Positions 39,272 to 48,472 of a stretch of 64,000 nucleotides of DNA are shown here, one piece after another. This DNA comes from Legionella waltersii (GTDB lineage: Bacteria > Pseudomonadota > Gammaproteobacteria > Legionellales > Legionellaceae), in the NCBI RefSeq assembly GCF_001468085.1, contig NZ_LNZB01000056.1, positions 1 to 64,000 on the forward strand, given 5' to 3'. The notes under the pieces are model-generated. The model was not told the DNA's origin. It did not search any database and saw only the letters and a program-made list of their open reading frames with translations. Each line of letters begins with the position of its first letter. The stretch's first letter is position 1. A program made the position numbers and the translations under genes.

Positions 39272-40864
39272 CTAGCTAATTGGCTTTAGATTAATCCGGC
39301 AATGCATGTGGTCATGACAAATAAATAAGCCTTGCTCATAATAGAGTTGGGCTAGTGCTTGGGAGTATCCACTTTCCGCTCTTATCTTGTCTAATTGTGA
39401 TTGCACTAATAAGTCTTTTATTCGTAAGGTATCAATGAGAGAAGCCTCTCCAAGCTTTAGTTTTATGATCTCATTGTTAAGTGTTTCACTGTAATTTCCA
39501 ATAGCATTTTTACTATACGTGGTCTGATATCCAAATAATTTAACACTATTGAAGGCGGTGATTAAGCTAATCTTAATCGTTCGCAATAAATTATTGTAGT
39601 TAATTTTACTCTGTGCATAAACGGCTGATTGGGACATTAAATTTCCCCGTGCAGTGTTGTTTTCAATTGGAAAAGAATACGTTAAACCAACAGAGGCTAC
39701 AGGCCCTTTTGTGTTTTCTGACAAAGAGCGTGTTGTTTCTGTTCCTTCGTATAAGCCGCGATAACCCACAGAAGCATTGCCATTAAATTGAGGATCCAAG
39801 TTTACTCTCTGTACTTTCAATAAGGTAAAATTAGATTTCATCGTCATAAAAGCAGCTTTTAAATCATTTCGATAAAGCATCATATTCTTAAAAAATTGGG
39901 CTAAAGCTCCTTGGGTAAAGTTCATGCTTCGCATCTTTGCAAAATTTGTACTGGGTGGTGGAAGCAGATTGATTGCTTCGGTCTTTATCCCCATTAAAGT
40001 GGCTAGGCGTTGTTTGTTTATAAAATATTGTTCCCGAAACGTGTAATAGAGCGCTAGACGACCTTCGTAGTTGGCTTTAGCGAGTGTTAAATCACTCTGA
40101 GTTTGCTCACCTCTTTTAACCATTTCTTTGATAACCTGGACTAATTGCTTGTCTTGTGCAACGGCTTTAGCCACAACATTAAAACTCTGATAGCTTTCTT
40201 CATAGGCCCAGTAGGCTATAATTGAACTCAATGCTTGTTTGCTGATTGTATGAGCATAGGTATATCGCTCAGCCAAATAATTCAAGTAATCTGCTTTTGC
40301 GGTTAAGCCAATGGCTGAACCCTGTAGAAATGGGACATTTAAGGTAAAATTGATAAACGATCGGTTCTCGATGGGGACGTTCAATGCCTTGTTCATATTC
40401 GTTTGTTGTCTTGTCATATTGACTGAGGTACCTACATTTATCCCATTATAGTAGGTTTTATTGAGTCCAATATTAAACTGACCGCTATCCGTGTTGAGTG
40501 AGGTGATTCCTGGGATGGTTTCCTGAGACAGTCCTAGAGGGTTGTATGCCTGTAAAGGATTGTAATCTTGTAATGCACTGATATCCCAGTTAAAAATCGT
40601 ATCAAATAAACCAAATTCAGTTAAAAAATTGCCAAGAACAACGGCTTGTTGTTCTTCTTCGATTAAAATTTCAGGGGATAATAACAACGTAGATTCGAGA
40701 ACCTGCCTCAAGGTTAACGTGCGTGTGCTTTTGGGGTGGTTTTTAGAAGGGGTTTGACTTATTGCTGTATCTGGGGCAATTAGAAGCACTATTGCGACAT
40801 AAATACTGAATAATATTGAAACCGGTCTAATAGTAAGCCCTTTTTTGGGGGCATATAAGCGCAT
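39272..40864 (-). CDS. TolC-family outer membrane channel
   Basis: A 530-residue outer membrane efflux protein with an N-terminal signal segment (SILFSIYVAIVLLIAPDTAIS). It has the repeated helical hairpins of the family, for example TKADYLNYLAERYTYAHTISKQALSSIIAYWAYEES. It is the first gene of the operon 40864-31888, so this system brings its own channel. AAGGG stands before the ATG. A short palindromic stretch at 40926-40938 (GATAACGTTTATC) lies in the upstream region and could be an operator. Confidence 0.85.
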   Translation of the reverse strand: MRLYAPKKGLTIRPVSILFSIYVAIVLLIAPDTAISQTPSKNHPKSTRTLTLRQVLESTLLLSPEILIEEEQQAVVLGNFLTEFGLFDTIFNWDISALQDYNPLQAYNPLGLSQETIPGITSLNTDSGQFNIGLNKTYYNGINVGTSVNMTRQQTNMNKALNVPIENRSFINFTLNVPFLQGSAIGLTAKADYLNYLAERYTYAHTISKQALSSIIAYWAYEESYQSFNVVAKAVAQDKQLVQVIKEMVKRGEQTQSDLTLAKANYEGRLALYYTFREQYFINKQRLATLMGIKTEAINLLPPPSTNFAKMRSMNFTQGALAQFFKNMMLYRNDLKAAFMTMKSNFTLLKVQRVNLDPQFNGNASVGYRGLYEGTETTRSLSENTKGPVASVGLTYSFPIENNTARGNLMSQSAVYAQSKINYNNLLRTIKISLITAFNSVKLFGYQTTYSKNAIGNYSETLNNEIIKLKLGEASLIDTLRIKDLLVQSQLDKIRAESGYSQALAQLYYEQGLFICHDHMHCRINLKPIS

Positions 40865-41389
40865 AAAAATCCCTTTCTATTAATTAACATCCTAGAATAT
40901 CCTCATGCTCTAAGATATTTAAAGGGATAACGTTTATCGTTTCTCCCAGGCTTCAGAGGTGTTATTAAAGGCTTTGAGTTAGCTTTTGAAGTTTCTTAGC
41001 TTTAAAGCAACTAGTATCAACGTTGAAGGATAATGGAATTATAATTAGTATTTATAGCAAGCTCAAGTATTGGTTTTACTGGTTCTCTCGCAAAACTATT
41101 TTTTGGGTCAGGAACTGAGTTATTTGGGGCGAGATTATGACCCTAGCCCATAGAGCTGTTCAAAAATAGTCTGATTTTCCGATTCAGCATCGCTGATCGT
41201 TCCCTTGTAAAAGGACTGAGTCTACTCTGGAAATTATTTTTTTTGCGACAAAACCCGTTGGATAAGAGTGTTTTATCAGATGCTAAAGAGTATGCTATTC
41301 ATGTTTTTATTATGGTACAACGCCTATAGGATATGAGTGGCGGAGTTGGAACGTTGGGCATCACTTCGTTTCAGCCCAACCCGTATTTG
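40865..41389. other. 525-bp gap with REP-like hairpin
   Basis: No gene is supported here. At 41353-41380, GTTGGGC and GCCCAAC form a 7-bp stem around a loop of about 14 bases, just after the hydrolase gene; it resembles a REP-type or terminator hairpin. Between 41130 and 41220 the minus strand has a 29-codon stretch without stops or a start codon, possibly a decayed gene. The 150 bases before the TolC gene are AT-rich and should contain the operon promoter, which I cannot place with confidence. Confidence 0.5.
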
Positions 41390-43054
41390 TTATTTCATTA
41401 TCTGGGTGCATGTATCCAGCATGCAAGATGAAATCATTTCCAAATCATTTTCATCCGTATTTGAAAGTAGTTGTTTACAATTAAATAATGCGAATGCTGC
41501 TGTAAGGTGCCATGCGCAATGGAAGAAACTACCATATTTATCCAAATCCTTCCTTCCAACCCACTGATCCAATACACCAAAGATAAAAGTTGCTATGCCA
41601 AAAATTAGAGTACTAGGGTATTGGCTTAATAATTGATAATTTGAAAGTACGTTTATGAATGTAGAAACTGCAGCAATTTTATCGAGTTCATTCAACCGCC
41701 TTAACGGAATGGCATGACTTAATGTAGAAAATAGAGCTATGGATACTATCAAATAATCCTGATAATAAATTCCTACTGCAAAAAAACCAATATTGGTTAA
41801 AGTACAAAAATATTCTGCAATGTAATCAGAATGAATGTAATGTTTTTCGCACATAGAAGATTTATTTTTATATTCGCTTAAATAGATCAGTGCCTTATAG
41901 ACTTTTGAATGACTTGGCATTTTGTCGATGACCAACAAGATATTATTTATGTTTTCTCCGCTAATATTCAGTTTTTCAAGATTAGTTGAGAGAATATCTC
42001 GATCATTACTGTCATGGTTTAATTTAGTTTCTAAAGAATTAGGCGGGTTTTTTAAGTTGCAACTTTCTAGAAGATGCCTTCCATTCTCTGCTAATTTAGA
42101 ATCATGATCTAACCCATACTCTTTATAAATTGCATGAATGAAAGTTTCATATTGGTCATGATCCTGTTTATTATCATAAGGGTAAAAAGGATGTCTTGAG
42201 TTTTTAAGTTTTAGCAAATACACATCATTTTTTCCACGTTGATGTAGATTTTTAGCAATATTTTCAGTGCTTTTGGAGTCAACGGTTCTATCTAATTCAG
42301 AAGTAATAAATATAACCGGTACATTTTCTGGAAAGTTATCCAGCATACTAAGTGGTGAGTCAGATTCATCTTTATAACCAAACAATCCATAGCGGGTGAG
42401 GAAATTAGCCGAGCGCCGCATGCTTGATACAGCAATATCTGACATTACACCTTTACCAAGGTAATGGTTTGCCATATTTTTTATGACATTTTCCATTGAA
42501 TCAATTGCCCCTTCCAATATGACTAATTTAACTTCAGGGTATTTATATTTAGCAAAAGCACAAAATGTGGCTGCTGTACCGCGGGATACGCCATATAAAA
42601 CTAAACCATCATTTTTCATTTGGTTTTTCCAGCTTAAGTATTTTCTATGATGTGATTCAATATCAGATTCTTGGCCATATGAGATTTGTGAAGGGTTGGG
42701 TGAATGATAGTACACTGACCCAGAGTTTCGGTTCATGGAGGGAATTGTATTTACACCCGTAAAATAATTTTTAGACCATGAAATAGATGTATATAGCCAT
42801 TTCATTGGATTAATATAATCATAATAGGTAGAGAAGGGGTGTAAATTTACATCTGCAATTTCAGGTCCAAGATGTACATTATAAATAACGTTGAGAGGCT
42901 TCAAACCATTTATCCCAACACCCCACATCCATTCACCAGTAGTTGCATGAATTCGTTTCCCGCCAGTGTAGTGTACAACTTGGGATTGTGTGCAATTAGC
43001 ACCTTGGTAAAAGATGGTATCAAAGGGCTTGTATCTTTCTGTTTTTTCAAACAT
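41390..43054 (-). CDS. Alpha/beta hydrolase fused to an alkaline ceramidase-like membrane domain
   Basis: A 554-residue protein of two parts. Residues 1-320 are an alpha/beta hydrolase with nucleophile S157 in YGVSRGTAA, D255 in SELDRTVD and H288 in NSRHPF; this part recalls the SidB/SdbC group of Legionella effectors. Residues 400-530 are a membrane domain with about five hydrophobic segments. It carries the alkaline ceramidase (CREST) pattern: CEKHY..YIAEY..TLTN (E403, E414, N421), S443-X3-H447, D458 eleven residues after that His, and H512-X3-H516 in FHCAWH. The order and spacings match the Zn- and Ca-site residues of ACER enzymes, although two membrane segments fewer are seen. CGGAG precedes the ATG. 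Possible substrates are host sphingolipids; inference. Confidence 0.8.
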   Translation of the reverse strand: MFEKTERYKPFDTIFYQGANCTQSQVVHYTGGKRIHATTGEWMWGVGINGLKPLNVIYNVHLGPEIADVNLHPFSTYYDYINPMKWLYTSISWSKNYFTGVNTIPSMNRNSGSVYYHSPNPSQISYGQESDIESHHRKYLSWKNQMKNDGLVLYGVSRGTAATFCAFAKYKYPEVKLVILEGAIDSMENVIKNMANHYLGKGVMSDIAVSSMRRSANFLTRYGLFGYKDESDSPLSMLDNFPENVPVIFITSELDRTVDSKSTENIAKNLHQRGKNDVYLLKLKNSRHPFYPYDNKQDHDQYETFIHAIYKEYGLDHDSKLAENGRHLLESCNLKNPPNSLETKLNHDSNDRDILSTNLEKLNISGENINNILLVIDKMPSHSKVYKALIYLSEYKNKSSMCEKHYIHSDYIAEYFCTLTNIGFFAVGIYYQDYLIVSIALFSTLSHAIPLRRLNELDKIAAVSTFINVLSNYQLLSQYPSTLIFGIATFIFGVLDQWVGRKDLDKYGSFFHCAWHLTAAFALFNCKQLLSNTDENDLEMISSCMLDTCTQIMK

Positions 43055-43477
43055 AACGGCACTCCGTTTTGTAATGATTTCTAATCACAACAAGTTATTA
43101 AATCATGTCCAAAGGACACAAACGAAATAATCAGGATTTTTGTTTGGCAGCTGTGCAAACGAGTTAGAATATTCTGAATTCAAACCAGGTTGTTGTTGGC
43201 TGTTTTAGAGACAAAAATTAAGGAAAGAAAAAATCTGGAATAATTTTATGACTTGGGTACCGAGTTGGCTTTAGTCTGCCTATATTGAGGTTGTTGTGAA
43301 TGTAATTACTCATTTTGACTACTTGGTTTATGACAACCAGGACACTCTATCAAATAAGGTTTACCACAGCTATTAAGTCTTACCGAAAGCTCAGAAATTT
43401 CATGCAAGAAGCCACTTTCAATTATAATGAATCAATAGTAACCCAAACTAATAGAAAATGGCTTTATTCGATCTATT
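43055..43477. other. 423-bp gap between precursor peptide and hydrolase genes
   Basis: No complete gene is supported. On the minus strand a frame of 41 codons (43306-43431) has no ATG but reads like a small zinc-ribbon or glutaredoxin fragment (SCGKPYLIECPGCHKP). It may be the remnant of a second small gene that followed the precursor. The remainder is AT-rich without clear repeats. Confidence 0.4.
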
Positions 43478-43816
43478 TTACCATCTAAAAAAGTTTTTAA
43501 TCGCTCTTCCGACGGATCTTATTATCTGGCCAGCAGTAACTCCACCTGCTACTGAATCAAGATCATCCATTGATAACTTATCAGACACTAAAAATGGGTA
43601 GACATTTGCTGGTAACTGGTCAATCTCACTTTCATTTTTAATGATTTTGAAATCAACCCCGGGCTTTGTAATCACCCCTGCTTTGTGAATAGCTTCAGTT
43701 GGATTCTTTAGAAATAGTTCGTGATCTATTTGACTAAAACATTTCATTGCATCCTGTTCTGCCATATCTACATAATCTGATAATCGGTAATCAGACAGTT
43801 TTCTTTGAGCGCCCAT
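43478..43816 (-). CDS. NHLP-type double-glycine microcin/RiPP precursor
   Basis: A 112-residue precursor peptide. Residues 35-92 look like the nitrile-hydratase-related leader (NHLP): an AIHKAGV..KPGVDFKII stretch, then NVYPFLV, and at the end LSMDDLDSVAGG, the classic cleavage motif with Gly91-Gly92. The predicted mature part is 20 residues, VTAGQII.. to ..KNFFRW, with four basic and no acidic residues and an amphipathic helical pattern. It has no Cys and one Ser and one Thr, so few sites for modification. GGAG precedes the ATG. It lies on the same strand as, and upstream of, the C39 exporter operon that would cut it. No maturase gene is in the window. Confidence 0.85.
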   Translation of the reverse strand: MGAQRKLSDYRLSDYVDMAEQDAMKCFSQIDHELFLKNPTEAIHKAGVITKPGVDFKIIKNESEIDQLPANVYPFLVSDKLSMDDLDSVAGGVTAGQIIRSVGRAIKNFFRW

Positions 43817-43862
43817 GTTCTACTCCTATTAAGATAACTTACGCAAGCTAACCGCTTAATTA

Positions 43863-43892
43863 ATTGTAGTACAGTATTTCAATATGATCCAA
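43863..43892 (-). promoter_or_regulatory. Promoter for the precursor peptide gene
   Basis: On the minus strand, TTGGAT (43892-43887) and TACAAT (43868-43863) are spaced by 18 bases, about 46 bases before the precursor start. Five of six -10 bases match consensus. A perfect TTGACA lies further upstream (43921-43916) but has only a poor -10 at 17 bases. Sequence inference. Confidence 0.5.
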
Positions 43893-43977
43893 AATTGATT
43901 TGTTTGAGCTTAATTTGTCAAGTTCAATGGAAATTATAGGTATTGAGGTGGTTGAACACAGAAAATAAGTGACAGTT

Positions 43978-46900
43978 TTAATGAACTAAAACTGTTTGTG
44001 AGGTCATCTTATCCTGTTCGGGCTTTGCTTCTTCTGGTTTTGAACGTTTAGCTTTTGTTGAAGAAAAGAAACCAAAGTACGATGGGGTTTCAGTGGTAGG
44101 GGGCTTAACACTTTCTTTGAGATTATTGAGTAAGGCTTTTCGTTCTGGAGTATAGAACAATAGTTCTAGTAATTTAAAGAAAAGTTGTTTAATTTGCGCA
44201 AAGCTAAAAGCTTCTTTGGAGTCTGTATGTAACATGACTCGTTCAAAACTTGGATCTTTAACAACGTGATCAGCGATTTTGTCAATGCGTTGTTTAACCG
44301 TTAGCGTTGTGTCTTTGCAGATCGTCTCAAGCGCGTTAATACGCTTAGTTTTCGTCTCTAGAGTTTCATTGCTTTCAAAAACATCACCGCCATTGTCAAT
44401 GGCTTTTTGGGATTTGTCAAAATAAGTCCTGAATTGACCAAGGACTCCCTCAATCTTATCTAGACGCTCAAATTGAGCGAAATGCATGTTTTTGAATAGT
44501 TTGGTTTTTTCATGAAGTAATTTTTTTACAGTGACGTTAATGTTTTCTGCTGTTTTAGAGTTTTGTACAATCTCATTTTTAAACGTTAACAGATAGGTAC
44601 GTAGATTTGTATTAAACTCTTTATAAGTGTATTGCAAACCAATGTGTTGGTTACATATTATCTCTAGTTGATCATTAAATACCTCAACAGTGTAATCTTC
44701 AACAAACTGAATATTTTCTTGTTCCTGGGTTTTTTGCAGTTGCTCCAAGTATTCCTGCTTTTCTTTGGCTGTAGCAAACTTCATCGCATAAGTGTTTTTT
44801 AGCCCGAGGTAGTGGTGATAACTTGAATTCACTAAATCGTGTATATTGCAAAGTTGTGGATCATATTCTTCGAGGTTTGCATTGAGTAATTGGTCTAATT
44901 CTTTGTTGTAGATTGGGTCGCCCTTTGCCTGTGGAAGCTTAGATTGTAAGCCATGCAGCTTATACATGGCTTTTTTATATTCTTCAATGATTTCTTGTTC
45001 TGTAACTCTTTCTAAAATTGTAGGGACTATGGATGATTTTGCATCAAAATTTGCCTTGTATTTTCGGAGGAGTTCATGAAGTTTGATAATGTGTTTGTAA
45101 CTGTTATCGAGATCTTTTGAATGTCTAGTAGCAAGTTCCATTTGCTTTTGGGCTTTCTTTATCCTCGTATGAATGGGTGTCATGTCGCAAATCATTTGAA
45201 TATGAACTTTAGAAGGGAGTCTTAGAGGATGCAGCAAGCCTTTGTAATACTCATCAGTAATTTTTTTCAAAGGTCCTGAAATAAGTCCTGGTTTTAAGCA
45301 TAGCCTGTTTTCCCACGCATCGGCTTCTAATAGCATAGGTGTAAAGATCTTTTCGTGGAATTGATCCAAGTTATTCATCATTGTGTCATGAGCGGTGCTT
45401 AAAAACTCATGCAATTTCTTGTTCATTTCTTGATAGAGAGAGAACATAGCTGGTGATTGCAGGAAAAGCTTGAAGTAGGAATCAGAACTTTTAATGATAT
45501 TTTCTATCGTAATATTTGCTTTTTTTGCTCTAACATGAAGATTTTCCAGCTCGTCTGTTGTGAGGTAATTGTCATTTCTAAGACTTCTTATGTGCTTTGG
45601 TAATATATAAAAGGCATTAAGAGTATACCAGAGAGCGTTATTTTCAACTTCTAGTCCTTGATACTCAATCTCAGTAGGTGCTACTTGATAAGAGTAAGTT
45701 TGCTCTTGTGCAGTCGCAATAATCCACTGAATACGTTCTATAATATCTGAACCAATAAGCTTAAAATGGGGATCTTGGCTTAGCTTTATAACCAAGTGCT
45801 TTATTTCATTGATATGATCATAAGCTTGTAATAAATGGTATACATAGCGAGTCTCTGTACTCTTGTTGTTCAATTTTTCGAGTTCAGAAATTATTTTCTC
45901 AATGTGGTACAGGCTATTCCATATTCGTTTGAACGCCACTACTTGCGACGCTTGAGACAGATCTTTATCCTTATCCATTAATTCTGGATACGGAATCCCT
46001 TTGGGTAGCTCTGGTAATTGAATATCACTTAGTGATAGAGCTCCTTGCGGATTCAAATCGGGAAGTCTAAGTTCGGCTCTCATTGTATGATTAAACAAGA
46101 GTGAAGCACGAGTTAACTCTTTGCGAAGATCATGGACCATTTTTGAGTAACGAGTGTGCTTGATGACAAAATGAGCTCTGTTTTCAGTATTTACCTCAAG
46201 TTTTAGTATTGCAGCGTCATTTTCCTTTTTAAACTTATCATCGGCAATTCTTAAGTATTTATTATTGGATCGCGCCCATGACAGATCGATGTTAGTGAAG
46301 TAAACTTGAAAATGTTTGTCTAATTGCTCAAATAAATTGATTACAGGAGCTTTTAGAGCTTCTTGATCATTATTTAGTGCCCGCACAAATTGTTTATCAA
46401 ATGAAAGTACATCATTTTTAAGATCGGGGTGAACACCATTGATGAAGTAGGGCTGAAATGCATTGTATAAGCGCTTACATTTTTCACGAGTGCCTTCATT
46501 CATCCTACTTAAATTTAGGGTAGTAACTTTAGTGTCACCTATTGGTGCTGAAAAAGGCTTTATAAGAGTTATAAATTCAAAGTATGCTTCTCTAGCAACC
46601 ACGAATTTATTATGTTTATTTTTATACCATTGATGCAATTCAAGGGCTTGATTGGATGTTAAATCTTCAGGATTAGCAAGGACATTGCTTCCATTTTCCA
46701 GCTTGAACTTAAGCTGGGATTGAGTAATATCTTCTTTTGATAAGGCAGTAGCTTCATCGATGGTAAAGACATTGGTGGTCGCATTGTACGGGAACAGGGT
46801 AAGTTCTGTTTGTCTGTGGACAGAATGAAGCAAATCCTCGTTTAATTGAATATGGAATAGCTGTGTTTCTCTTTTTTTAGTGATTAGATCTTGCAATGTA

Positions 46901-48339
46901 GAACGCTTAGCCAACACAAAACTAACATGATCATCTGGTTTTTGACCCCTTAGCCAGCGGTAGGGTCTCCCCAAATAGGAGCGGGTCGATTCTCCATTGA
47001 GAAAGGTCTTAACTAGTAGCTCATTAAAATCCACATCCACTTCCTGCATGTACGGACTTAATAATTTGTAATGGCTTATCAGTTGTTCTTTTATTCCATT
47101 GGGCAAATCATGGATAGCCAGTTTTGAGTATCGTGCATCACTCAATAGATTAAAAAATTCATCAAAAGCAGCTTGAACCTTTTGTATTTTAAACAAAGCT
47201 TTATAAGCAACATCAATACGCTTATAAGTATTTTCAAGTCTTAACTCTAGGAATCGCGAGTCTTCTATACTTAAGAGCTCTTCCCCCTTTTCCTGAAAAT
47301 TAACTGGTTTAGACGCATAATGGATTAACCAGGCATACAAGGGTTTGATCTGTTTCATTAAAGGAATTGAAAAAGTGCCAGGTTGCAGCATGGCATTCAC
47401 TTCAATTTTATCCACTAATCCAAATAACGTGGGTAAATGTACGTATTTAAGTTGGGCTAATCTATCACGAATGAGATCTTGAGAGGATTTGCTAAAGTGA
47501 CCCATCTGCTCTAGAGCGCTCGTGGACAAGGTAATTATATTACGAATGATGTGAATATAATTTAATACTTTTAATGAAACAAATAAGCCATTTCCCCTTA
47601 AATTTTCTATGTCATTCAAAAGCTTAAGAGCGGCTGTTTGTATCTCTTCTAATTTTGCATTATTTAGTGTCGGCTCTTTTTCTTTAATTTGTGTAGAGTA
47701 TTTTTCAATGATCGAGGTAAACTCTTGGATGTAGCCAGGTAATAAAGCACTGAATTTAGTAAGTACTTCATAATTCCAATCATTGGGGTCAGGCTGCATC
47801 TGATCAAGTACAATGCCGGACACTTCGCCAACGGTATAAGCTATAGGATAGGTTTTTAGAGAGTCAACAATTTCTTTCGTATCTTTCGAATAAGTGCTTG
47901 CAAAGGCTTTTAATTTTGTGAATGCAGGGAGGAATAGCGCCAGTTCATCTTTAAATATATCTTGAATATCCACATCTAAATGAGTGATTAGATAACTTGC
48001 TTGGTAGGCTTGATGTATAGTGTGTCCATAAACTAGTTTTAAATTATCGTAGGATTTGGCCAGGTTTCTGATGTCTAGTTTCTCAAGATCCAAAAAGGCT
48101 AATCTTGCGTAATAAAGCGCATTGATTAATTTTTTAATTTGGGAAACGTTCTCTGGGTCTAGTTCAAAATTAGTAAAGGGCACCCCTTCCTTATTCATTT
48201 TTTCTAGGTATGGGGCTAATCTTGGATTAAAATGTTTACTCTTTAAGGTTTCAAGTACTTTAGTATGAATAGTCGCTATCAGAGCAGAAAATTGGTTTTC
48301 TTTAAATGATTCTATAAGTTCTATGTATTCTGAAATCAT
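43978..48339 (-). CDS. sdhA: SdhA-like Dot/Icm effector
   Basis: A 1453-residue, highly helical protein without signal peptide or membrane segments, rich in Leu, Lys, Glu and with many coiled-coil-like stretches. L. pneumophila SdhA (Lpg0376, about 1430 residues) is a Dot/Icm effector that keeps the Legionella vacuole intact and binds the host phosphatase OCRL. The assignment rests on length, helical character and the local gene order with uvrA, lemA and htpX close by; I cannot align it here. The C-terminal 25 residues are rich in Lys, Glu and Pro (KAKRSKPEEAKPEQDK), compatible with a Dot/Icm signal. A paralogue of the SidH/SdhA group is the alternative. Confidence 0.72.
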   Translation of the reverse strand: MISEYIELIESFKENQFSALIATIHTKVLETLKSKHFNPRLAPYLEKMNKEGVPFTNFELDPENVSQIKKLINALYYARLAFLDLEKLDIRNLAKSYDNLKLVYGHTIHQAYQASYLITHLDVDIQDIFKDELALFLPAFTKLKAFASTYSKDTKEIVDSLKTYPIAYTVGEVSGIVLDQMQPDPNDWNYEVLTKFSALLPGYIQEFTSIIEKYSTQIKEKEPTLNNAKLEEIQTAALKLLNDIENLRGNGLFVSLKVLNYIHIIRNIITLSTSALEQMGHFSKSSQDLIRDRLAQLKYVHLPTLFGLVDKIEVNAMLQPGTFSIPLMKQIKPLYAWLIHYASKPVNFQEKGEELLSIEDSRFLELRLENTYKRIDVAYKALFKIQKVQAAFDEFFNLLSDARYSKLAIHDLPNGIKEQLISHYKLLSPYMQEVDVDFNELLVKTFLNGESTRSYLGRPYRWLRGQKPDDHVSFVLAKRSTLQDLITKKRETQLFHIQLNEDLLHSVHRQTELTLFPYNATTNVFTIDEATALSKEDITQSQLKFKLENGSNVLANPEDLTSNQALELHQWYKNKHNKFVVAREAYFEFITLIKPFSAPIGDTKVTTLNLSRMNEGTREKCKRLYNAFQPYFINGVHPDLKNDVLSFDKQFVRALNNDQEALKAPVINLFEQLDKHFQVYFTNIDLSWARSNNKYLRIADDKFKKENDAAILKLEVNTENRAHFVIKHTRYSKMVHDLRKELTRASLLFNHTMRAELRLPDLNPQGALSLSDIQLPELPKGIPYPELMDKDKDLSQASQVVAFKRIWNSLYHIEKIISELEKLNNKSTETRYVYHLLQAYDHINEIKHLVIKLSQDPHFKLIGSDIIERIQWIIATAQEQTYSYQVAPTEIEYQGLEVENNALWYTLNAFYILPKHIRSLRNDNYLTTDELENLHVRAKKANITIENIIKSSDSYFKLFLQSPAMFSLYQEMNKKLHEFLSTAHDTMMNNLDQFHEKIFTPMLLEADAWENRLCLKPGLISGPLKKITDEYYKGLLHPLRLPSKVHIQMICDMTPIHTRIKKAQKQMELATRHSKDLDNSYKHIIKLHELLRKYKANFDAKSSIVPTILERVTEQEIIEEYKKAMYKLHGLQSKLPQAKGDPIYNKELDQLLNANLEEYDPQLCNIHDLVNSSYHHYLGLKNTYAMKFATAKEKQEYLEQLQKTQEQENIQFVEDYTVEVFNDQLEIICNQHIGLQYTYKEFNTNLRTYLLTFKNEIVQNSKTAENINVTVKKLLHEKTKLFKNMHFAQFERLDKIEGVLGQFRTYFDKSQKAIDNGGDVFESNETLETKTKRINALETICKDTTLTVKQRIDKIADHVVKDPSFERVMLHTDSKEAFSFAQIKQLFFKLLELLFYTPERKALLNNLKESVKPPTTETPSYFGFFSSTKAKRSKPEEAKPEQDKMTSQTVLVH

Positions 48340-48472
48340 TATTGTACCAATGTTTTATTATCGCAAGAGTATATTCAAAGATCCTTAAGCGAATATTAAC
48401 ACATTATTTTTAATAAGCTAACTGTTAATTTTTTTTTAAAGATGAGTTTAGATTGTTCTTTAAGCTAGGGTT

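Noticed and set aside
40865..41389. Insertion sequence remnant before the TolC gene
   Set aside because: A short minus-strand frame without a start codon exists, but I see no transposase motif, no terminal repeat pair and no target duplication.
41337..41567. 76-codon plus-strand frame over the end of the hydrolase gene
   Set aside because: It begins in the REP-like hairpin and then runs antisense to the well-supported hydrolase-ceramidase gene.
31888..43816. Reading the exporter operon as a plain hemolysin/RTX type I system
   Set aside because: RTX systems have one ABC protein with an inactive C39-like domain lacking the Cys. Here C29, H102 and D118 are present, a second ABC gene follows, and no RTX repeat protein is in the window.
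43893..43921. TTGACA at 43916-43921 as the -35 of the precursor promoter
   Set aside because: At 17 bases it is followed only by TCAATT on the minus strand, a poor -10. The TTGGAT/TACAAT pair downstream is better.
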